A stretch of 51,086 nt of DNA, taken from assembly GCF_001457775.1 (NCBI RefSeq), contig NZ_CYSG01000024.1:1-51086 (forward strand), read 5' to 3'. Positions 1 through 8,153 of this stretch are shown here, in pieces. The stretch's first letter is position 1; each line of letters begins with the position of its first letter. The position numbers and the translations under genes were made by a program. Source of the DNA: Phaeobacter sp. CECT 5382 (GTDB lineage Bacteria; Pseudomonadota; Alphaproteobacteria; Rhodobacterales; Rhodobacteraceae). Below the pieces are notes generated by a model. It saw nothing but the letters and a program-made list of their open reading frames with translations. It was not told where the DNA came from and ran no database searches.

Positions 1-62
1 TTGCGATCCGCGAAGGCGGCCGCACCGTCGGCGCTGGCGTCGTTTCCAAAATCACCGAGTAA
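1..62 (+). CDS. tuf: Elongation factor Tu, 3' end (partial)
   Basis: The last 19 residues and stop codon of EF-Tu are present; the rest lies before the window. The tail with GRTVGAGVVSKI is the conserved end of domain 3 of this GTPase, which carries aminoacyl-tRNA to the ribosome. A strong hairpin terminator follows about 80 bases downstream, so tuf transcription probably ends before the next gene. Confidence 0.95.
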   Translation, partial: AIREGGRTVGAGVVSKITE

Positions 63-141
63 GACGCGCTCGCGCGTCTGGTGGTGACAGGTGATCTTCC
101 CCACCGGGGAAAATCACCGAGAACCACACAGGTGAGAATAT

Positions 142-172
142 AAAAAGGGCGCCCAAAGGGGCGCCCTTTTTC
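142..172 (+). terminator. Rho-independent terminator after tuf
   Basis: A perfect 12-bp stem (142-153 with 160-171) closes a 6-base loop, and the 3' arm ends in a T run. It separates tuf from the PIN-domain gene. The A-rich 5' arm would let it work on either strand. Confidence 0.9.
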
Positions 173-289
173 TGTTTCAGTGACCCTCTAACAGGTCTGT
201 CCGGGAGAAATGGTTCGCTCAGTTGGGTTCTAACAGCCAAAATGAGGAAGTAAGGTCTCTCTGATGGAGTGTTCTGTGAGGGCCGGGCT

Positions 290-850
290 TTGAAATTTAC
301 GCTGGATACCAATTGTATTATTGACTTAGATCTTTGCCGTCCAAGCGCGACGAATGTCCAGAGTTTGATATCGGCTCACAGAGCTGGAAAAGCGGAGGTC
401 GCTTTTGTGGCGGTTTCTGCATCTGAACGTCAACCAGGAGACAGATATCTGGATAGTTTTCGCGAATTTGAAGCGCGCTTGAAGGAATTGGACATAGATG
501 ACATTCCCTTGCTTCTGGGAATGGCCTACATCGACATCAGTTACTTGGATCACGCAGTGTTTGCGGACGAAGAGTGTGACCTCGAAGAGCGCATTCACAA
601 TGTTTTGTTTCCAAGCGTAGCTTTCAGTTACTCGGACTTCAAAAGGCTGGCCCCCGAAGCTACCGGTGATATTTTGACTGACAAAAAATGGCGGAACCGT
701 TGGTGCGACCGGCAGATGATGTGGGCCCACGTTTCCAATAGTAGGGATGTCTTTGTAACCAGCGACAATAACTTCAAAAAAATTGAGCGCACGGAAAGTT
801 TTGAGGGGGTCAAAGTTCGAACGCCGGAAGAAGCTGTGGCGCTACTCTAA
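290..850 (+). CDS. PIN-domain protein, predicted ribonuclease
   Basis: The 186-residue product begins with the PIN pattern LKFTLDTNCIIDL and ends its core with FVTSDNNF. Acidic residues D6, E46, D140 and D159 are spaced like the metal-binding set of PIN nucleases, which cut RNA in toxin-antitoxin systems and RNA decay. I chose the TTG at 290 because GAGG sits 8 bases upstream and the protein then starts right at the first PIN strand; the reading frame also has an in-frame GTG at 269. No antitoxin-sized gene lies beside it. It sits between tuf and rpsJ, which are commonly close neighbours, and looks AT-richer than the ribosomal genes, which suggests acquisition. The fold assignment is good; activity and target are unknown. 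Confidence 0.7.
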   Translation: MKFTLDTNCIIDLDLCRPSATNVQSLISAHRAGKAEVAFVAVSASERQPGDRYLDSFREFEARLKELDIDDIPLLLGMAYIDISYLDHAVFADEECDLEERIHNVLFPSVAFSYSDFKRLAPEATGDILTDKKWRNRWCDRQMMWAHVSNSRDVFVTSDNNFKKIERTESFEGVKVRTPEEAVALL

Positions 851-971
851 CCCTGTTTCCTCCTCGGGTCGGAAGGCCACACAAACCCCAAACCCGCCGC
901 ACGCCCCAAAGGCAACTGTTTCGCGCGCGAAACGTCTTGCCACGTTGGCGTATCAGGCGTATAGGGCGCAG

Positions 972-1013
972 GTTCCCTAGTGGAACAGCTAGGCGGGGTG
1001 ATTCCCGCCTTTT
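972..1013 (+). promoter_or_regulatory. rpsJ leader: tandem hairpins, the second terminator-like
   Basis: In the 233-base gap before rpsJ a small hairpin (972-976 with 982-986) is followed by a 7-bp GC stem (991-997 with 1004-1010) that runs into TTTT. It could terminate read-through from the PIN gene or act as an attenuator for the S10 operon. The sequence shows the structure; the regulatory role is inferred. Confidence 0.45.
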
Positions 1014-1083
1014 GGGTTCGACGAGGGTAAGCGATGGTCGCTGCCCCTCCTCTCAACCTTCACGCCTAGATAAAGGCTGACTA

Positions 1084-1398
1084 ATGCAAAGCCAAAATAT
1101 CCGTATTCGGCTGAAGGCATTTGACTATCGTGTACTGGACGCCAGCACACAAGAGATCGTCAACACTGCCAAGCGGACCGGCGCGACTGTTCGCGGCCCG
1201 ATCCCACTGCCAAACAAGATCGAGAAATTCACCGTTCTGCGTGGTCCCCACGTTGACAAGAAATCTCGTGACCAGTTCGAGATCCGTACGCACAAGCGTA
1301 TGCTCGACATCGTTGATCCGACCCCCCAGACCGTGGACGCGCTGATGAAGCTCGACCTCGCCGCTGGTGTGGACGTCGAGATCAAACTGCAATCTTAA
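1084..1398 (+). CDS. rpsJ: 30S ribosomal protein S10
   Basis: The 104-residue protein is full length for S10 (about 103 in most bacteria). It sits in the 30S head and doubles as NusE, the antitermination partner of NusB and NusG. Family signatures such as [14 protein letters not shown] and GPIPLP are present. It is the first gene of the S10 cluster here, 18 bases ahead of rplC, and is reached after a 233-base leader with hairpins. Confidence 0.98.
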   Translation: MQSQNIRIRLKAFDYRVLDASTQEIVNTAKRTGATVRGPIPLPNKIEKFTVLRGPHVDKKSRDQFEIRTHKRMLDIVDPTPQTVDALMKLDLAAGVDVEIKLQS

Positions 1399-1416
1399 GA
1401 ACGGAGGGTATAAATA

Positions 1417-2127
1417 ATGCGCTCTGGTATTATTGCAAAAAAAGTTGGCATGACCCGTCTGTTCCTTGAAGATGGTCAGCAGATCCCTGTGACCGTTCTT
1501 CACCTGGATGGCCTGCAGGTTGTGTCTCAGCGTACCGAAGACAAAGACGGCTACACAGCTGTTCAGCTCGGTGCAGGTTCCGCCAAGGTAAAGCGCGTCT
1601 CCAAGGCCATGCGTGGTCACTTTGCTGCTGCGAAAGTCGAGCCCAAGCGTAAGATCGTGGAATTCCGCGTTCCTGCCGAAGCTCTGATCGAAGTTGGTGC
1701 TGAAATCTCTGCCGAACACTTCCTGCAAGGTCAGAAAGTGGACGTCACTGGTACATCGATCGGTAAAGGTTTTGCCGGTGCGATGAAGCGTCACAACTTT
1801 GGTGGTCTGCGTGCCTCGCACGGTGTTTCGATCTCTCACCGTTCGCATGGCTCCACTGGCCAGTGTCAGGATCCCGGCAAGGTTTTCAAAGGCAAGAAGA
1901 TGGCTGGTCACATGGGTGCTGCCCGCGTAACCACACAGAACCTGGAAGTCGTCAAAACTGACGCCGACCGTGGTCTGGTCTTCATCAAAGGCGCCGTTCC
2001 CGGTTCCAAAGGTGGCTGGGTCACTGTCAAGGATGCCGTGAAGAAGAAAGCTCCTGAAGGTCTTCCGTTCCCAGCTGGTGTCAAAGCCGCTGCAACCGAA
2101 GCCCCTGCAGAAGGTGGTGAAGCATGA
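1417..2127 (+). CDS. rplC: 50S ribosomal protein L3
   Basis: L3 is 236 residues here, longer than the E. coli protein (209), mainly through an Ala/Glu-rich tail after residue 210, as in other alphaproteobacteria. It binds 23S rRNA near the peptidyl transferase centre and starts large-subunit assembly. The SMTRLF-like start region and the central [16 protein letters not shown] are typical. GGAGGG lies 10 bases before the ATG. Its end overlaps rplD by 4 bases, so translation is probably coupled. Confidence 0.98.
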   Translation: MRSGIIAKKVGMTRLFLEDGQQIPVTVLHLDGLQVVSQRTEDKDGYTAVQLGAGSAKVKRVSKAMRGHFAAAKVEPKRKIVEFRVPAEALIEVGAEISAEHFLQGQKVDVTGTSIGKGFAGAMKRHNFGGLRASHGVSISHRSHGSTGQCQDPGKVFKGKKMAGHMGAARVTTQNLEVVKTDADRGLVFIKGAVPGSKGGWVTVKDAVKKKAPEGLPFPAGVKAAATEAPAEGGEA

Positions 2128-2741
2128 AACTTGATGTGATGAATCTCGACGGCAGCAAAGCTGGCGACATCGAGCTGAACGCCGACCTCTTTGGTCTGGA
2201 GCCACGTGCGGACATTCTGCACCGTGTGGTTCGCTGGCAGCGTAACAACGCGCAGGCCGGTACCCACAAGGTAAAGACCCGTTCGGAAGTCAAATACTCG
2301 ACCAAGAAGATCTATCGCCAAAAAGGCACCGGTGGCGCACGCCACGGCGCTCGCTCGGCACCGATCTTCCGCGGTGGTGGTATCTACAAAGGCCCCGTTG
2401 TGCGTTCGCACGGCCACGAGCTGACCAAAAAGTTCCGCAAGCTGGGTCTGCGTCACGCACTCTCCGCGAAGGCAAAAGCCGGCGAACTGGTTGTGATCTC
2501 TGACGCCGCTGCCGAAGGCAAGACCGGTGCTCTGGCCAAACAGGTTGCAAACCTGGGTTGGAAGCGCGCGCTGGTCATCGATGGTGCCTCGGTAAACGAA
2601 GGCTTCCTGAAAGCGTCGCGCAACATTGAAGGTCTGGATATCCTGCCAACAATGGGTGCGAACGTCTATGACATCCTGAAGCGTGACACCCTGGTGATCA
2701 CCAAAGCAGGTCTCGAAGCACTGGAGGCTCGCCTGAAATGA
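2124..2741 (+). CDS. rplD: 50S ribosomal protein L4
   Basis: L4 (205 residues) lines the peptide exit tunnel; the basic tunnel loop around residues 55-95 ([20 protein letters not shown]) is intact. In E. coli, L4 also represses its own operon. Start and stop each overlap the neighbour by 4 bases (ATGA with rplC and with rplW), so L3, L4 and L23 form a tightly coupled translation unit. Confidence 0.98.
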   Translation: MKLDVMNLDGSKAGDIELNADLFGLEPRADILHRVVRWQRNNAQAGTHKVKTRSEVKYSTKKIYRQKGTGGARHGARSAPIFRGGGIYKGPVVRSHGHELTKKFRKLGLRHALSAKAKAGELVVISDAAAEGKTGALAKQVANLGWKRALVIDGASVNEGFLKASRNIEGLDILPTMGANVYDILKRDTLVITKAGLEALEARLK

Positions 2742-3034
2742 ACGCTAAAGCAGAACACTACGATGTGATCCGCAAGCCGATCATCACCGAGAAAACCACC
2801 ATGGCATCCGAAAACGGTGCGGTTGTTTTTGAAGTTGCGATCGACAGCAACAAACCCCAGATCAAAGAAGCTGTTGAAAGCCTCTTTGGTGTGAAAGTGA
2901 AGGCGGTCAACACCACCATCACCAAGGGTAAGCAAAAGCGGTTCCGCGGCCAGATCGGCCGTCGCAAAGACGTGAAAAAAGCCTATGTGACGCTCGAAGA
3001 GGGCAACACAATCGACGTGTCCACCGGACTCTGA
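2738..3034 (+). CDS. rplW: 50S ribosomal protein L23
   Basis: The 98-residue L23 sits at the tunnel exit, where it docks trigger factor and SRP. The signature [13 protein letters not shown] is near the N-terminus and the basic loop [15 protein letters not shown] near 70-85. In most bacteria rplB follows at once; here a terminator, a - strand DUF3800 gene and about 1.38 kb intervene. Confidence 0.98.
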   Translation: MNAKAEHYDVIRKPIITEKTTMASENGAVVFEVAIDSNKPQIKEAVESLFGVKVKAVNTTITKGKQKRFRGQIGRRKDVKKAYVTLEEGNTIDVSTGL

Positions 3035-3057
3035 GATTTTGGTTTTGACCTGATTGG

Positions 3058-3089
3058 AAAGGCCCTCGCTGCGAAGCGGGGGCCTTTTT
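3058..3089 (+). terminator. Terminator after rplW
   Basis: A 13-bp stem (3058-3070 with 3075-3087, one G-T pair) closes on a GCGA tetraloop and is followed by a T run. It ends the rpsJ-rplW transcript, so rplB and later genes need their own promoter. Confidence 0.92.
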
Positions 3090-3127
3090 GCTATTGGCCT
3101 AAGTTGAAGGGTTAACTCCCTATAAAC

Positions 3128-3156
3128 TTGACAAAATAGGTGGGTGGGTATAGGTT
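3128..3156 (+). promoter_or_regulatory. Candidate sigma-70 promoter pointing into the 3162-3234 hairpin
   Basis: A perfect -35 box TTGACA (3128-3133) is followed 17 bases later by TAGGTT (3151-3156), or 15 bases later by TATAGG (3149-3154). Either would start RNA at about 3161-3163, the first base of the inverted repeat at 3162. The -10 match is only moderate. Confidence 0.4.
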
Positions 3157-3161
3157 GCTAC

Positions 3162-3234
3162 TTGGCTCCCGGTTGTCGAATACGTTGGTAGAGATCAGCC
3201 GTTTCCGTTATTCGGAATAGACTTCGGGAGCCAA
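3162..3234 (+). ncRNA. Candidate structured small RNA beside the DUF3800 gene
   Basis: Two perfectly complementary 10-base arms (3162-3171 and 3225-3234) enclose a second hairpin TTCCG/CGGAA (3203-3207 with 3213-3217, 5-base loop). A promoter-like TTGACA site ends just upstream, so a folded RNA of about 73 nt could be made, convergent with the DUF3800 gene that ends at 3250. No clear T run follows the 3' arm, only a pyrimidine-rich stretch. The structure is seen; expression is inferred. Confidence 0.3.
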
Positions 3235-3249
3235 ATACCTGTCTTCCTT

Positions 3250-3975
3250 TCATTTCTTCCAGTGCCAAACTGTAAAGTTGGCATCCCGACTAGTTGTTTC
3301 GCTCCAGTCGGCTAGAGGCGATCTTTCAAGAATGTAGTTTCCTAATTCGTTTTTGTTCTTGTTTAGCTTCCGGTTCTCGCGCAGTGCGGCTATGCCACCT
3401 AGTATTACGTCGGGAAGCTGAAGAGGTAGCATCTTTGATGAGGGGTAGGGTTGTATTCTCATTAGGCTTCCGAAGTTTGCGCCATGGCTGAAATACGCCG
3501 CCTTGCAAACGTTTTCTCGAAAGCTGACAATTTCTGCCGAGTCGTTCCCATGGTCGGGGTACATGGCGATTTTGCCTTTCTTCCCGTACCTACGACAAAT
3601 CTGATGTACAAGAAGCTGATAGTAGAGTTTGTTGACGCTTCGGAACATGTTTTTCGAACCATTGAGTTCGTCGTGTTTGTGATCAAAATCATTGAAGTCG
3701 CATATCAAGCAGTGAAAGTGCAGATGGTTCTTTTCGATCATGCTATAGAATAAATCGACGAGCTCAAAATATGCCTTTTTCCTTTGGCCGTTCTTGTATC
3801 CCGACCACTTGAACTCGCTTGCGGGGCCCATCTTGGCTTGATCCTTTAAGGCCAGCATTGCGGAGTTGAGCTCCCTTGCACGATTTGGGGTGAGGAGAAT
3901 TCCACCAACTACCATAAACTGGTGTCCCCGATGGCTGCTACTGTCGCTAAAAAATTGAAAGTCTTCTTTTGCCAA
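3250..3975 (-). CDS. DUF3800-family protein, predicted RNase H-like nuclease
   Basis: The 241-residue product matches the DUF3800 layout. An N-terminal acidic strand FFSDSSS (D11) opens it, followed by VVGGILL, an EFKW motif near 54-57, MYPDHG (D141) and the C-terminal LQLPDVILGGIAAL (D189). The family has an RNase H-like fold with clustered acidic residues, and members occur near mobile and defence loci; activity is mostly unproven. The start is a TTG with GAGGT 9 bases upstream. The gene is the only - strand gene within the rpsJ-rplP stretch, is visibly AT-richer than its neighbours, and is flanked by structured non-coding DNA on both sides, all suggesting insertion. Family call moderate to good; function unknown. 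Confidence 0.65.
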   Translation of the reverse strand: MAKEDFQFFSDSSSHRGHQFMVVGGILLTPNRARELNSAMLALKDQAKMGPASEFKWSGYKNGQRKKAYFELVDLFYSMIEKNHLHFHCLICDFNDFDHKHDELNGSKNMFRSVNKLYYQLLVHQICRRYGKKGKIAMYPDHGNDSAEIVSFRENVCKAAYFSHGANFGSLMRIQPYPSSKMLPLQLPDVILGGIAALRENRKLNKNKNELGNYILERSPLADWSETTSRDANFTVWHWKK

Positions 3976-4017
3976 ACGTTGACTACCTCAGTTTATTTGG
4001 GGGTTAGAAACTCTTTG

Positions 4018-4097
4018 GTTGGTGATTTAAACTCCCCAGAGGAGAAAGTACAGCATAGCACTCTCCTAAAGAGGTGATCCACCAACTCGACTTTCTC
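4018..4097. other. Interleaved inverted repeats upstream of the DUF3800 gene
   Basis: Arm A (4018-4026) pairs with 4077-4086 (9 bp, one bulged C). Arm B (4042-4049) pairs with 4090-4097 (8 bp, perfect). The order A-B-A'-B' means the stems either form a pseudoknot or exclude each other like a switch. A local hairpin CTCC/GGAG (4033-4044) is also possible. On the - strand this is the region 43-122 bases ahead of the DUF3800 start. That strand also carries TGGATCACCTC, which is identical to 11 bases of the 16S rRNA 3' tail. Confidence 0.4.
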
Positions 4098-4369
4098 ATA
4101 TGGACGTCTGATGTATAGTCAGTGCGGGGTTGTGATGAAGGTACGATCCTGAAAGAGGGCCATTGCCACCCCCCCCCATCCCTGCTACATCCGCCCAATC
4201 CTGCTGGCCTCAGATTCGTTCTGGGGCCGTTATCTTTGTGGGATATATTGAGCTGGGGACCTTTGGGGCCCTAAAGACTGGCCACCTTAGTAGCGCGCTC
4301 CACATGGGGCAAACGGACGGGGGGCTTACACATAGCGGATCTACTGGGGCACGCCCCCGATGATCTGCA
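4098..4369. other. Gap before rplB with no gene seen
   Basis: The 436-base space between the DUF3800 start and rplB holds the interleaved repeats and, at its end, the rplB leader hairpin. In between I see no open frame with coding character, only C- and G-runs (for example 4169-4178). A TATATT at 4244-4249 could be a -10 element for rplB, but no convincing -35 lies at the right distance. The promoter that must serve rplB-rplP is probably in this stretch. Confidence 0.4.
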
Positions 4370-4389
4370 ACGGCGGGGCAACCCGTCGT
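4370..4389 (+). promoter_or_regulatory. rplB leader hairpin
   Basis: An 8-bp stem (4370-4377 with 4382-4389) with a GCAA tetraloop ends 22 bases before the rplB start codon. It may be an mRNA stabiliser or a ribosomal-protein binding site; no T run follows, so it is not a terminator. Confidence 0.4.
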
Positions 4390-4411
4390 AGCTAAACGGA
4401 AGACAGAAAGC

Positions 4412-5254
4412 ATGGCACTCAAGTCGTATAAGCCGACGACGCCGGGCCAGCGTGGGCTGGTTCTGATCGACCGTTCGGAGCTTTGGAAAGGACGTCCCGT
4501 CAAGTCTCTCACTGAGGGTTTGACGAAATCGGGCGGCCGGAACAACACCGGACGAATTACTTCTCGCCGTCGCGGCGGTGGCGCAAAGCGTCTTTACCGT
4601 ATCGTTGACTTCAAGCGGAACAAACTGGATGTTGCGGCAACCGTTGAACGGATCGAATATGACCCGAACCGGACCGCATTCATCGCCCTGATCAAATACG
4701 AAGACGGTGAGCAGGCCTATATCCTGGCAGCACAGCGTCTGGCGGTTGGTGATAAAGTTGTTGCTTCGGCAAAAGCTGACATCAAGCCCGGTAACGCAAT
4801 GCCCTTCTCCGGCATGCCGATCGGTACCATCATCCACAACATCGAGATGAAGCCAGGCAAAGGCGGCCAGATCGCCCGTGCTGCTGGTACTTATGCTCAG
4901 TTTGTTGGTCGTGATGGTGGCTACGCTCAGATTCGCCTGTCGTCGGGTGAACTGCGTATGGTTCGTCAGGAATGCATGGCCACCGTTGGTGCCGTGTCGA
5001 ACCCTGACAACTCGAACCAGAACTACGGTAAAGCCGGCCGCATGCGCCACAAAGGCAAGCGTCCTTCGGTTCGTGGTGTTGTCATGAACCCGATCGATCA
5101 CCCACACGGTGGTGGTGAAGGTCGTACCTCTGGTGGTCGTCACCCGGTAACCCCATGGGGCAAGCCGACCAAAGGTAAGCGCACCCGCAACAAAAACAAA
5201 GCGTCGCAAAAGCTGATCATCCGCTCGCGTCACGCCAAGAAGAAGGGGCGTTAA
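4412..5254 (+). CDS. rplB: 50S ribosomal protein L2
   Basis: L2 (280 residues) is full length and contains the near-invariant [14 protein letters not shown] with the histidine near the peptidyl transferase centre, plus the C-terminal [10 protein letters not shown]. It is required for subunit joining. It opens the second ribosomal block, 3 bases ahead of rpsS, after an insertion that parts it from rplW. Confidence 0.98.
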   Translation: MALKSYKPTTPGQRGLVLIDRSELWKGRPVKSLTEGLTKSGGRNNTGRITSRRRGGGAKRLYRIVDFKRNKLDVAATVERIEYDPNRTAFIALIKYEDGEQAYILAAQRLAVGDKVVASAKADIKPGNAMPFSGMPIGTIIHNIEMKPGKGGQIARAAGTYAQFVGRDGGYAQIRLSSGELRMVRQECMATVGAVSNPDNSNQNYGKAGRMRHKGKRPSVRGVVMNPIDHPHGGGEGRTSGGRHPVTPWGKPTKGKRTRNKNKASQKLIIRSRHAKKKGR

Positions 5255-5257
5255 TTT

Positions 5258-5536
5258 ATGTCTCGCTCTGTATGGAAAGGCCCATTTGTCGACAGCTACG
5301 TGCTTAAGAAAGCCGAAGCTGCGCGCGAATCCGGCCGCAACGAAGTCATCAAAATCTGGTCGCGTCGTTCCACCATTCTGCCCCAGTTCGTGGGTCTGAC
5401 ATTTGGTGTGTACAACGGCCAGAAGCACATCCCAGTCAACGTCTCGGAAGACATGATCGGTCAGAAGTTCGGTGAGTATTCGCCAACTCGTACCTATTAT
5501 GGTCACGCCGCTGACAAAAAAGCGAAGCGGAAGTAA
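5258..5536 (+). CDS. rpsS: 30S ribosomal protein S19
   Basis: S19 (92 residues) begins [11 protein letters not shown] and has the family's [12 protein letters not shown] and [12 protein letters not shown] segments. It sits in the 30S head beside S13. Only three bases separate it from rplB and from rplV. Confidence 0.98.
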   Translation: MSRSVWKGPFVDSYVLKKAEAARESGRNEVIKIWSRRSTILPQFVGLTFGVYNGQKHIPVNVSEDMIGQKFGEYSPTRTYYGHAADKKAKRK

Positions 5537-5539
5537 GTC

Positions 5540-5920
5540 ATGGGTAAGGTACAAAATCCCCGCCGCGTGGCAGACAACGAAGCAATGGCGAAAACCCGCA
5601 TGCTCCGTACTTCCCCGCAGAAGCTGAACCTGGTTGCGCAGATGATCCGTGGCAAGAAAGTTGACAAGGCTCTGACCGACCTGACTTTCTCGAACAAGCG
5701 TGTCGCGCAGGACGTGAAGAAATGCCTTCAGTCTGCCATCGCCAATGCTGAAAACAACCATAACCTGGACGTTGACGAGCTGATCGTTGCCGAAGCCTGG
5801 GTTGGTAAGAACATGACCCTGAAGCGTGGCCGTCCTCGTGCCCGTGGTCGTTTCGGCAAGATCTTGAAACCGTTCGCTGAGATCACCATCAAGGTGCGTC
5901 AAGTTGAGGAGCAAGCCTAA
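5540..5920 (+). CDS. rplV: 50S ribosomal protein L22
   Basis: L22 is 126 residues; its extended beta-hairpin, which lines the exit tunnel, covers roughly 80-105 ([15 protein letters not shown]). The start at 5540 follows rpsS by 3 bases. A later Met at residue 15 is a weaker alternative. Its stop overlaps the rpsC start by one base (TAATG). Confidence 0.97.
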   Translation: MGKVQNPRRVADNEAMAKTRMLRTSPQKLNLVAQMIRGKKVDKALTDLTFSNKRVAQDVKKCLQSAIANAENNHNLDVDELIVAEAWVGKNMTLKRGRPRARGRFGKILKPFAEITIKVRQVEEQA

Positions 5921-6630
5921 TGGGACATAAAGTCAATCCGGTTGGCATGCGCCTGCAGATCAACCGTACCTGGGACAGCCGTTGGTACGCCGACACCAAA
6001 GATTTTGGTGATCTGCTGCTCGAAGACCTGAAACTGCGCGAATTCATCAAGGATGAGTGCAAACAGGCCGGTATCGCCCGTGTGATCATCGAACGTCCAC
6101 ACAAGAAGTGCCGCGTGACCATTCACACCGCACGTCCTGGTGTGATCATCGGTAAAAAAGGCGCTGACATCGAAGTGCTTCGCAAGAAGCTCGCCTCGAT
6201 GACTGCTTCGGAACTGCACCTCAACATCGTTGAAGTTCGCAAGCCCGAGCTCGACGCAGCCCTGGTTGGTGAGTCCATCGCTCAGCAGCTGGAACGTCGT
6301 GTGTCTTTCCGTCGTGCGATGAAGCGCGCCGTACAGAACGCCATGCGTATGGGCGCCCTGGGTATCCGGGTGAACGTTGCTGGTCGTCTGGGTGGCGCTG
6401 AAATCGCCCGTACCGAATGGTACCGCGAAGGTCGTGTGCCTCTGCACACACTGCGCGCCGACATCGATTACGCACATGCCGAAGCGATGACTCCCTATGG
6501 GATCATCGGGATCAAAACCTGGATCTTCAAAGGTGAGATCATGGAACACGATCCACAGGCACGTGACCGTAAAGCACAGGAACTCCAGGACGGCCCTGCA
6601 CCTCGTGGTGCTGGTGGCGGTCGTCGCTAA
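5920..6630 (+). CDS. rpsC: 30S ribosomal protein S3
   Basis: S3 (236 residues) begins [12 protein letters not shown] and carries a KH domain with GVIIGKKG near residues 70-77, which contacts mRNA at the entry channel and supports helicase activity. The C-terminal domain ends in a Gly/Arg tail. It is coupled to rplV by a one-base overlap; rplP starts 12 bases later. Confidence 0.98.
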   Translation: MGHKVNPVGMRLQINRTWDSRWYADTKDFGDLLLEDLKLREFIKDECKQAGIARVIIERPHKKCRVTIHTARPGVIIGKKGADIEVLRKKLASMTASELHLNIVEVRKPELDAALVGESIAQQLERRVSFRRAMKRAVQNAMRMGALGIRVNVAGRLGGAEIARTEWYREGRVPLHTLRADIDYAHAEAMTPYGIIGIKTWIFKGEIMEHDPQARDRKAQELQDGPAPRGAGGGRR

Positions 6631-6642
6631 GGAGAGAACGAA

Positions 6643-7056
6643 ATGCTTCAGCCAAAGCGTACTAAATTCCGCAAGATGCACAAAGGCCGGATCAAGGGCG
6701 ACGCCAAAGGTGGCTCCGATCTGAACTTTGGCACCTACGGCCTCAAGGCAACCACTCCTGAGCGCGTCACTGCGCGTCAGATCGAGGCTGCCCGTCGTGC
6801 CATGACCCGTCACATGAAGCGTCAGGGCCGTGTCTGGATCCGTATCTTCCCGGACACTCCTGTGACCTCCAAGCCCGTCGAAGTTCGTATGGGTAAAGGT
6901 AAAGGTTCCGTGGATTATTGGGCATGCAAGGTCAAACCTGGCCGCGTGATGTTTGAAATCGACGGCGTCAACGACGACATCGCCCGTGAGGCCCTGCGTC
7001 TGGCCGCGATGAAACTGCCGGTGAAAACCCGCGTCGTGGTTCGCGAAGACTGGTAA
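6643..7056 (+). CDS. rplP: 50S ribosomal protein L16
   Basis: L16 (137 residues) begins [16 protein letters not shown] and organises the A-site tRNA region of the 50S subunit. AAGGAGAG precedes the ATG. In most bacteria rpmC follows directly; here a terminator and three unrelated genes come first. In E. coli, L16 is hydroxylated by a 2OG oxygenase, which is of interest because a 2OG oxygenase-like gene lies about 1.1 kb downstream. Confidence 0.98.
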   Translation: MLQPKRTKFRKMHKGRIKGDAKGGSDLNFGTYGLKATTPERVTARQIEAARRAMTRHMKRQGRVWIRIFPDTPVTSKPVEVRMGKGKGSVDYWACKVKPGRVMFEIDGVNDDIAREALRLAAMKLPVKTRVVVREDW

Positions 7057-7077
7057 GATCTGCCGGTTCTGATAATC

Positions 7078-7115
7078 AAAAAAGCCCCCGCTGAGAATTC
7101 AGCGGGGGCTTTTTC
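7078..7115 (+). terminator. Terminator after rplP
   Basis: The stem 7078-7094 with 7099-7115, including GCCCCCGCTGA/TCAGCGGGGGC, has a 4-base loop and a T-rich 3' end. It closes the rplB-rplP transcript. Confidence 0.93.
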
Positions 7116-7171
7116 ATTTCTGTGGCCCGCATTCACGCGATGTGGGGCGCCAAGAAAAGGGGCGGCAAAAG

Positions 7172-7201
7172 AAAAACCGCCGAACAAAGCGCGGCGGTTT
7201 T
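7172..7201 (-). terminator. Terminator for the TylF-type gene
   Basis: The 9-bp stem AAACCGCCG/CGGCGGTTT (7174-7182 with 7192-7200) is flanked by A and T runs. On the - strand it lies 13 bases past the methyltransferase stop and ends in a T run. Confidence 0.8.
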
Positions 7202-7213
7202 CGATGACGCGAC

Positions 7214-7972
7214 TTATTCGTGGGGTTTGCGCCACCAGACACCTGTCCAGTCGATGCCGAAGATCTGCGCGGTAATGTTGTTGGCCGCGCGATAGTCCTC
7301 GATGGCTTGTTTGCAGCCGGGGACGGCACCATAGTCATCCACAATCAGGAAACCGCCCGGGCTGAGCCGCGGATAGAGCGCTTCGATGGCCTGGATGGTG
7401 GATTCATACATATCGCCATCAAGGCGCACTACGGCAAAGGTGCGATCCAGACCGGGCAGGGTGTCCTTGAACCAGCCTTTCAGGAATTTCACCTGATCAT
7501 CCAGCAAGCCATAAGAGGCAAAGTTGGCGCTGACCTGCTCCTGTGACACCGCGAGCTCTTCGTAGGTGTCGTGGACATCGCCGGTGTCGGCGGGGAAATT
7601 GGTCGGGTCAGCAGGTGGTAGACCTTCAAAACTGTCGGCAACATAGACTTGGCGGCTGGTGTCGCCATAGGCTTTGCAGACCGCGCGCATCATGATGCTT
7701 GCGCCACCGCGCCAGACGCCGGTTTCGATGAAGTCGCCGGGAATGCCTTCTTTGATCGCGGCCTCGGCCATCTCGCGAGTGTTGCGCAGCCGTTTTGCGC
7801 CAATCATCGTATGGGCCTTGCTCGGCCAGTCCTTGCCGTTCTCACGCAAAGCTACGTGATATTTTTTGCCGGTCCATGGATCGGTTGGATCGTCACCATA
7901 GATGGTATTGGCAAGGCATTTCTCCATCAGGTCCAGATAGAGGCTGTTCGCCTGAGGCGAGGTATCTAGCAT
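7214..7972 (-). CDS. TylF/MycF-family SAM-dependent O-methyltransferase
   Basis: The 252-residue product has the SAM-binding motif GDFIETGVWRGG (79-90) and the metal/catalytic segment VVRLDGDMYEST with D185 and D187. Then comes GGFLIVDDYG with D212-D213. This is the TylF (macrocin O-methyltransferase) family, which methylates sugar hydroxyls in macrolides; most relatives have other, unknown sugar or glycan substrates. I use the ATG at 7972 because GAAGGA stands 9 bases upstream and upstream residues look non-coding, although the frame is open to 8098. It is divergent from the oxygenase-like gene and shares a 180-base promoter region with it. Substrate unknown; no sugar biosynthesis genes are nearby. 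Confidence 0.8.
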   Translation of the reverse strand: MLDTSPQANSLYLDLMEKCLANTIYGDDPTDPWTGKKYHVALRENGKDWPSKAHTMIGAKRLRNTREMAEAAIKEGIPGDFIETGVWRGGASIMMRAVCKAYGDTSRQVYVADSFEGLPPADPTNFPADTGDVHDTYEELAVSQEQVSANFASYGLLDDQVKFLKGWFKDTLPGLDRTFAVVRLDGDMYESTIQAIEALYPRLSPGGFLIVDDYGAVPGCKQAIEDYRAANNITAQIFGIDWTGVWWRKPHE

Positions 7973-8153
7973 CACTTTAATTCCTTCAAAGCCATTTGGA
8001 GAAAAATTAGCGCGAAGGCACTTAAAATACGGTTTAGACCGAGCCAAAATTTCTGCGGCGGCGGTTCTGAGAGGGAAATGAGGCTTGCGGGGCCGCATTG
8101 CCGCATTGCCGCAGATCCCTTATTGGGGAGGCAACTGGTTTATGGAGTCTGCC

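Noticed and set aside
1081-2205. Long open frame (374 residues) on the - strand opposite rpsJ-rplC
   Set aside because: It mirrors two highly conserved ribosomal genes, has no family resemblance and no ribosome-binding site; it is a codon-usage shadow.
4018-4097. Possible tRNA or tRNA fragment in the DUF3800 leader
   Set aside because: An acceptor-like stem and a D-loop-like string are visible, but no proper anticodon or T arm can be formed.
4271-5914. Open frame of 547 residues on the - strand opposite rplB-rpsS-rplV
   Set aside because: It is fully explained by the codon bias of the genes on the other strand.
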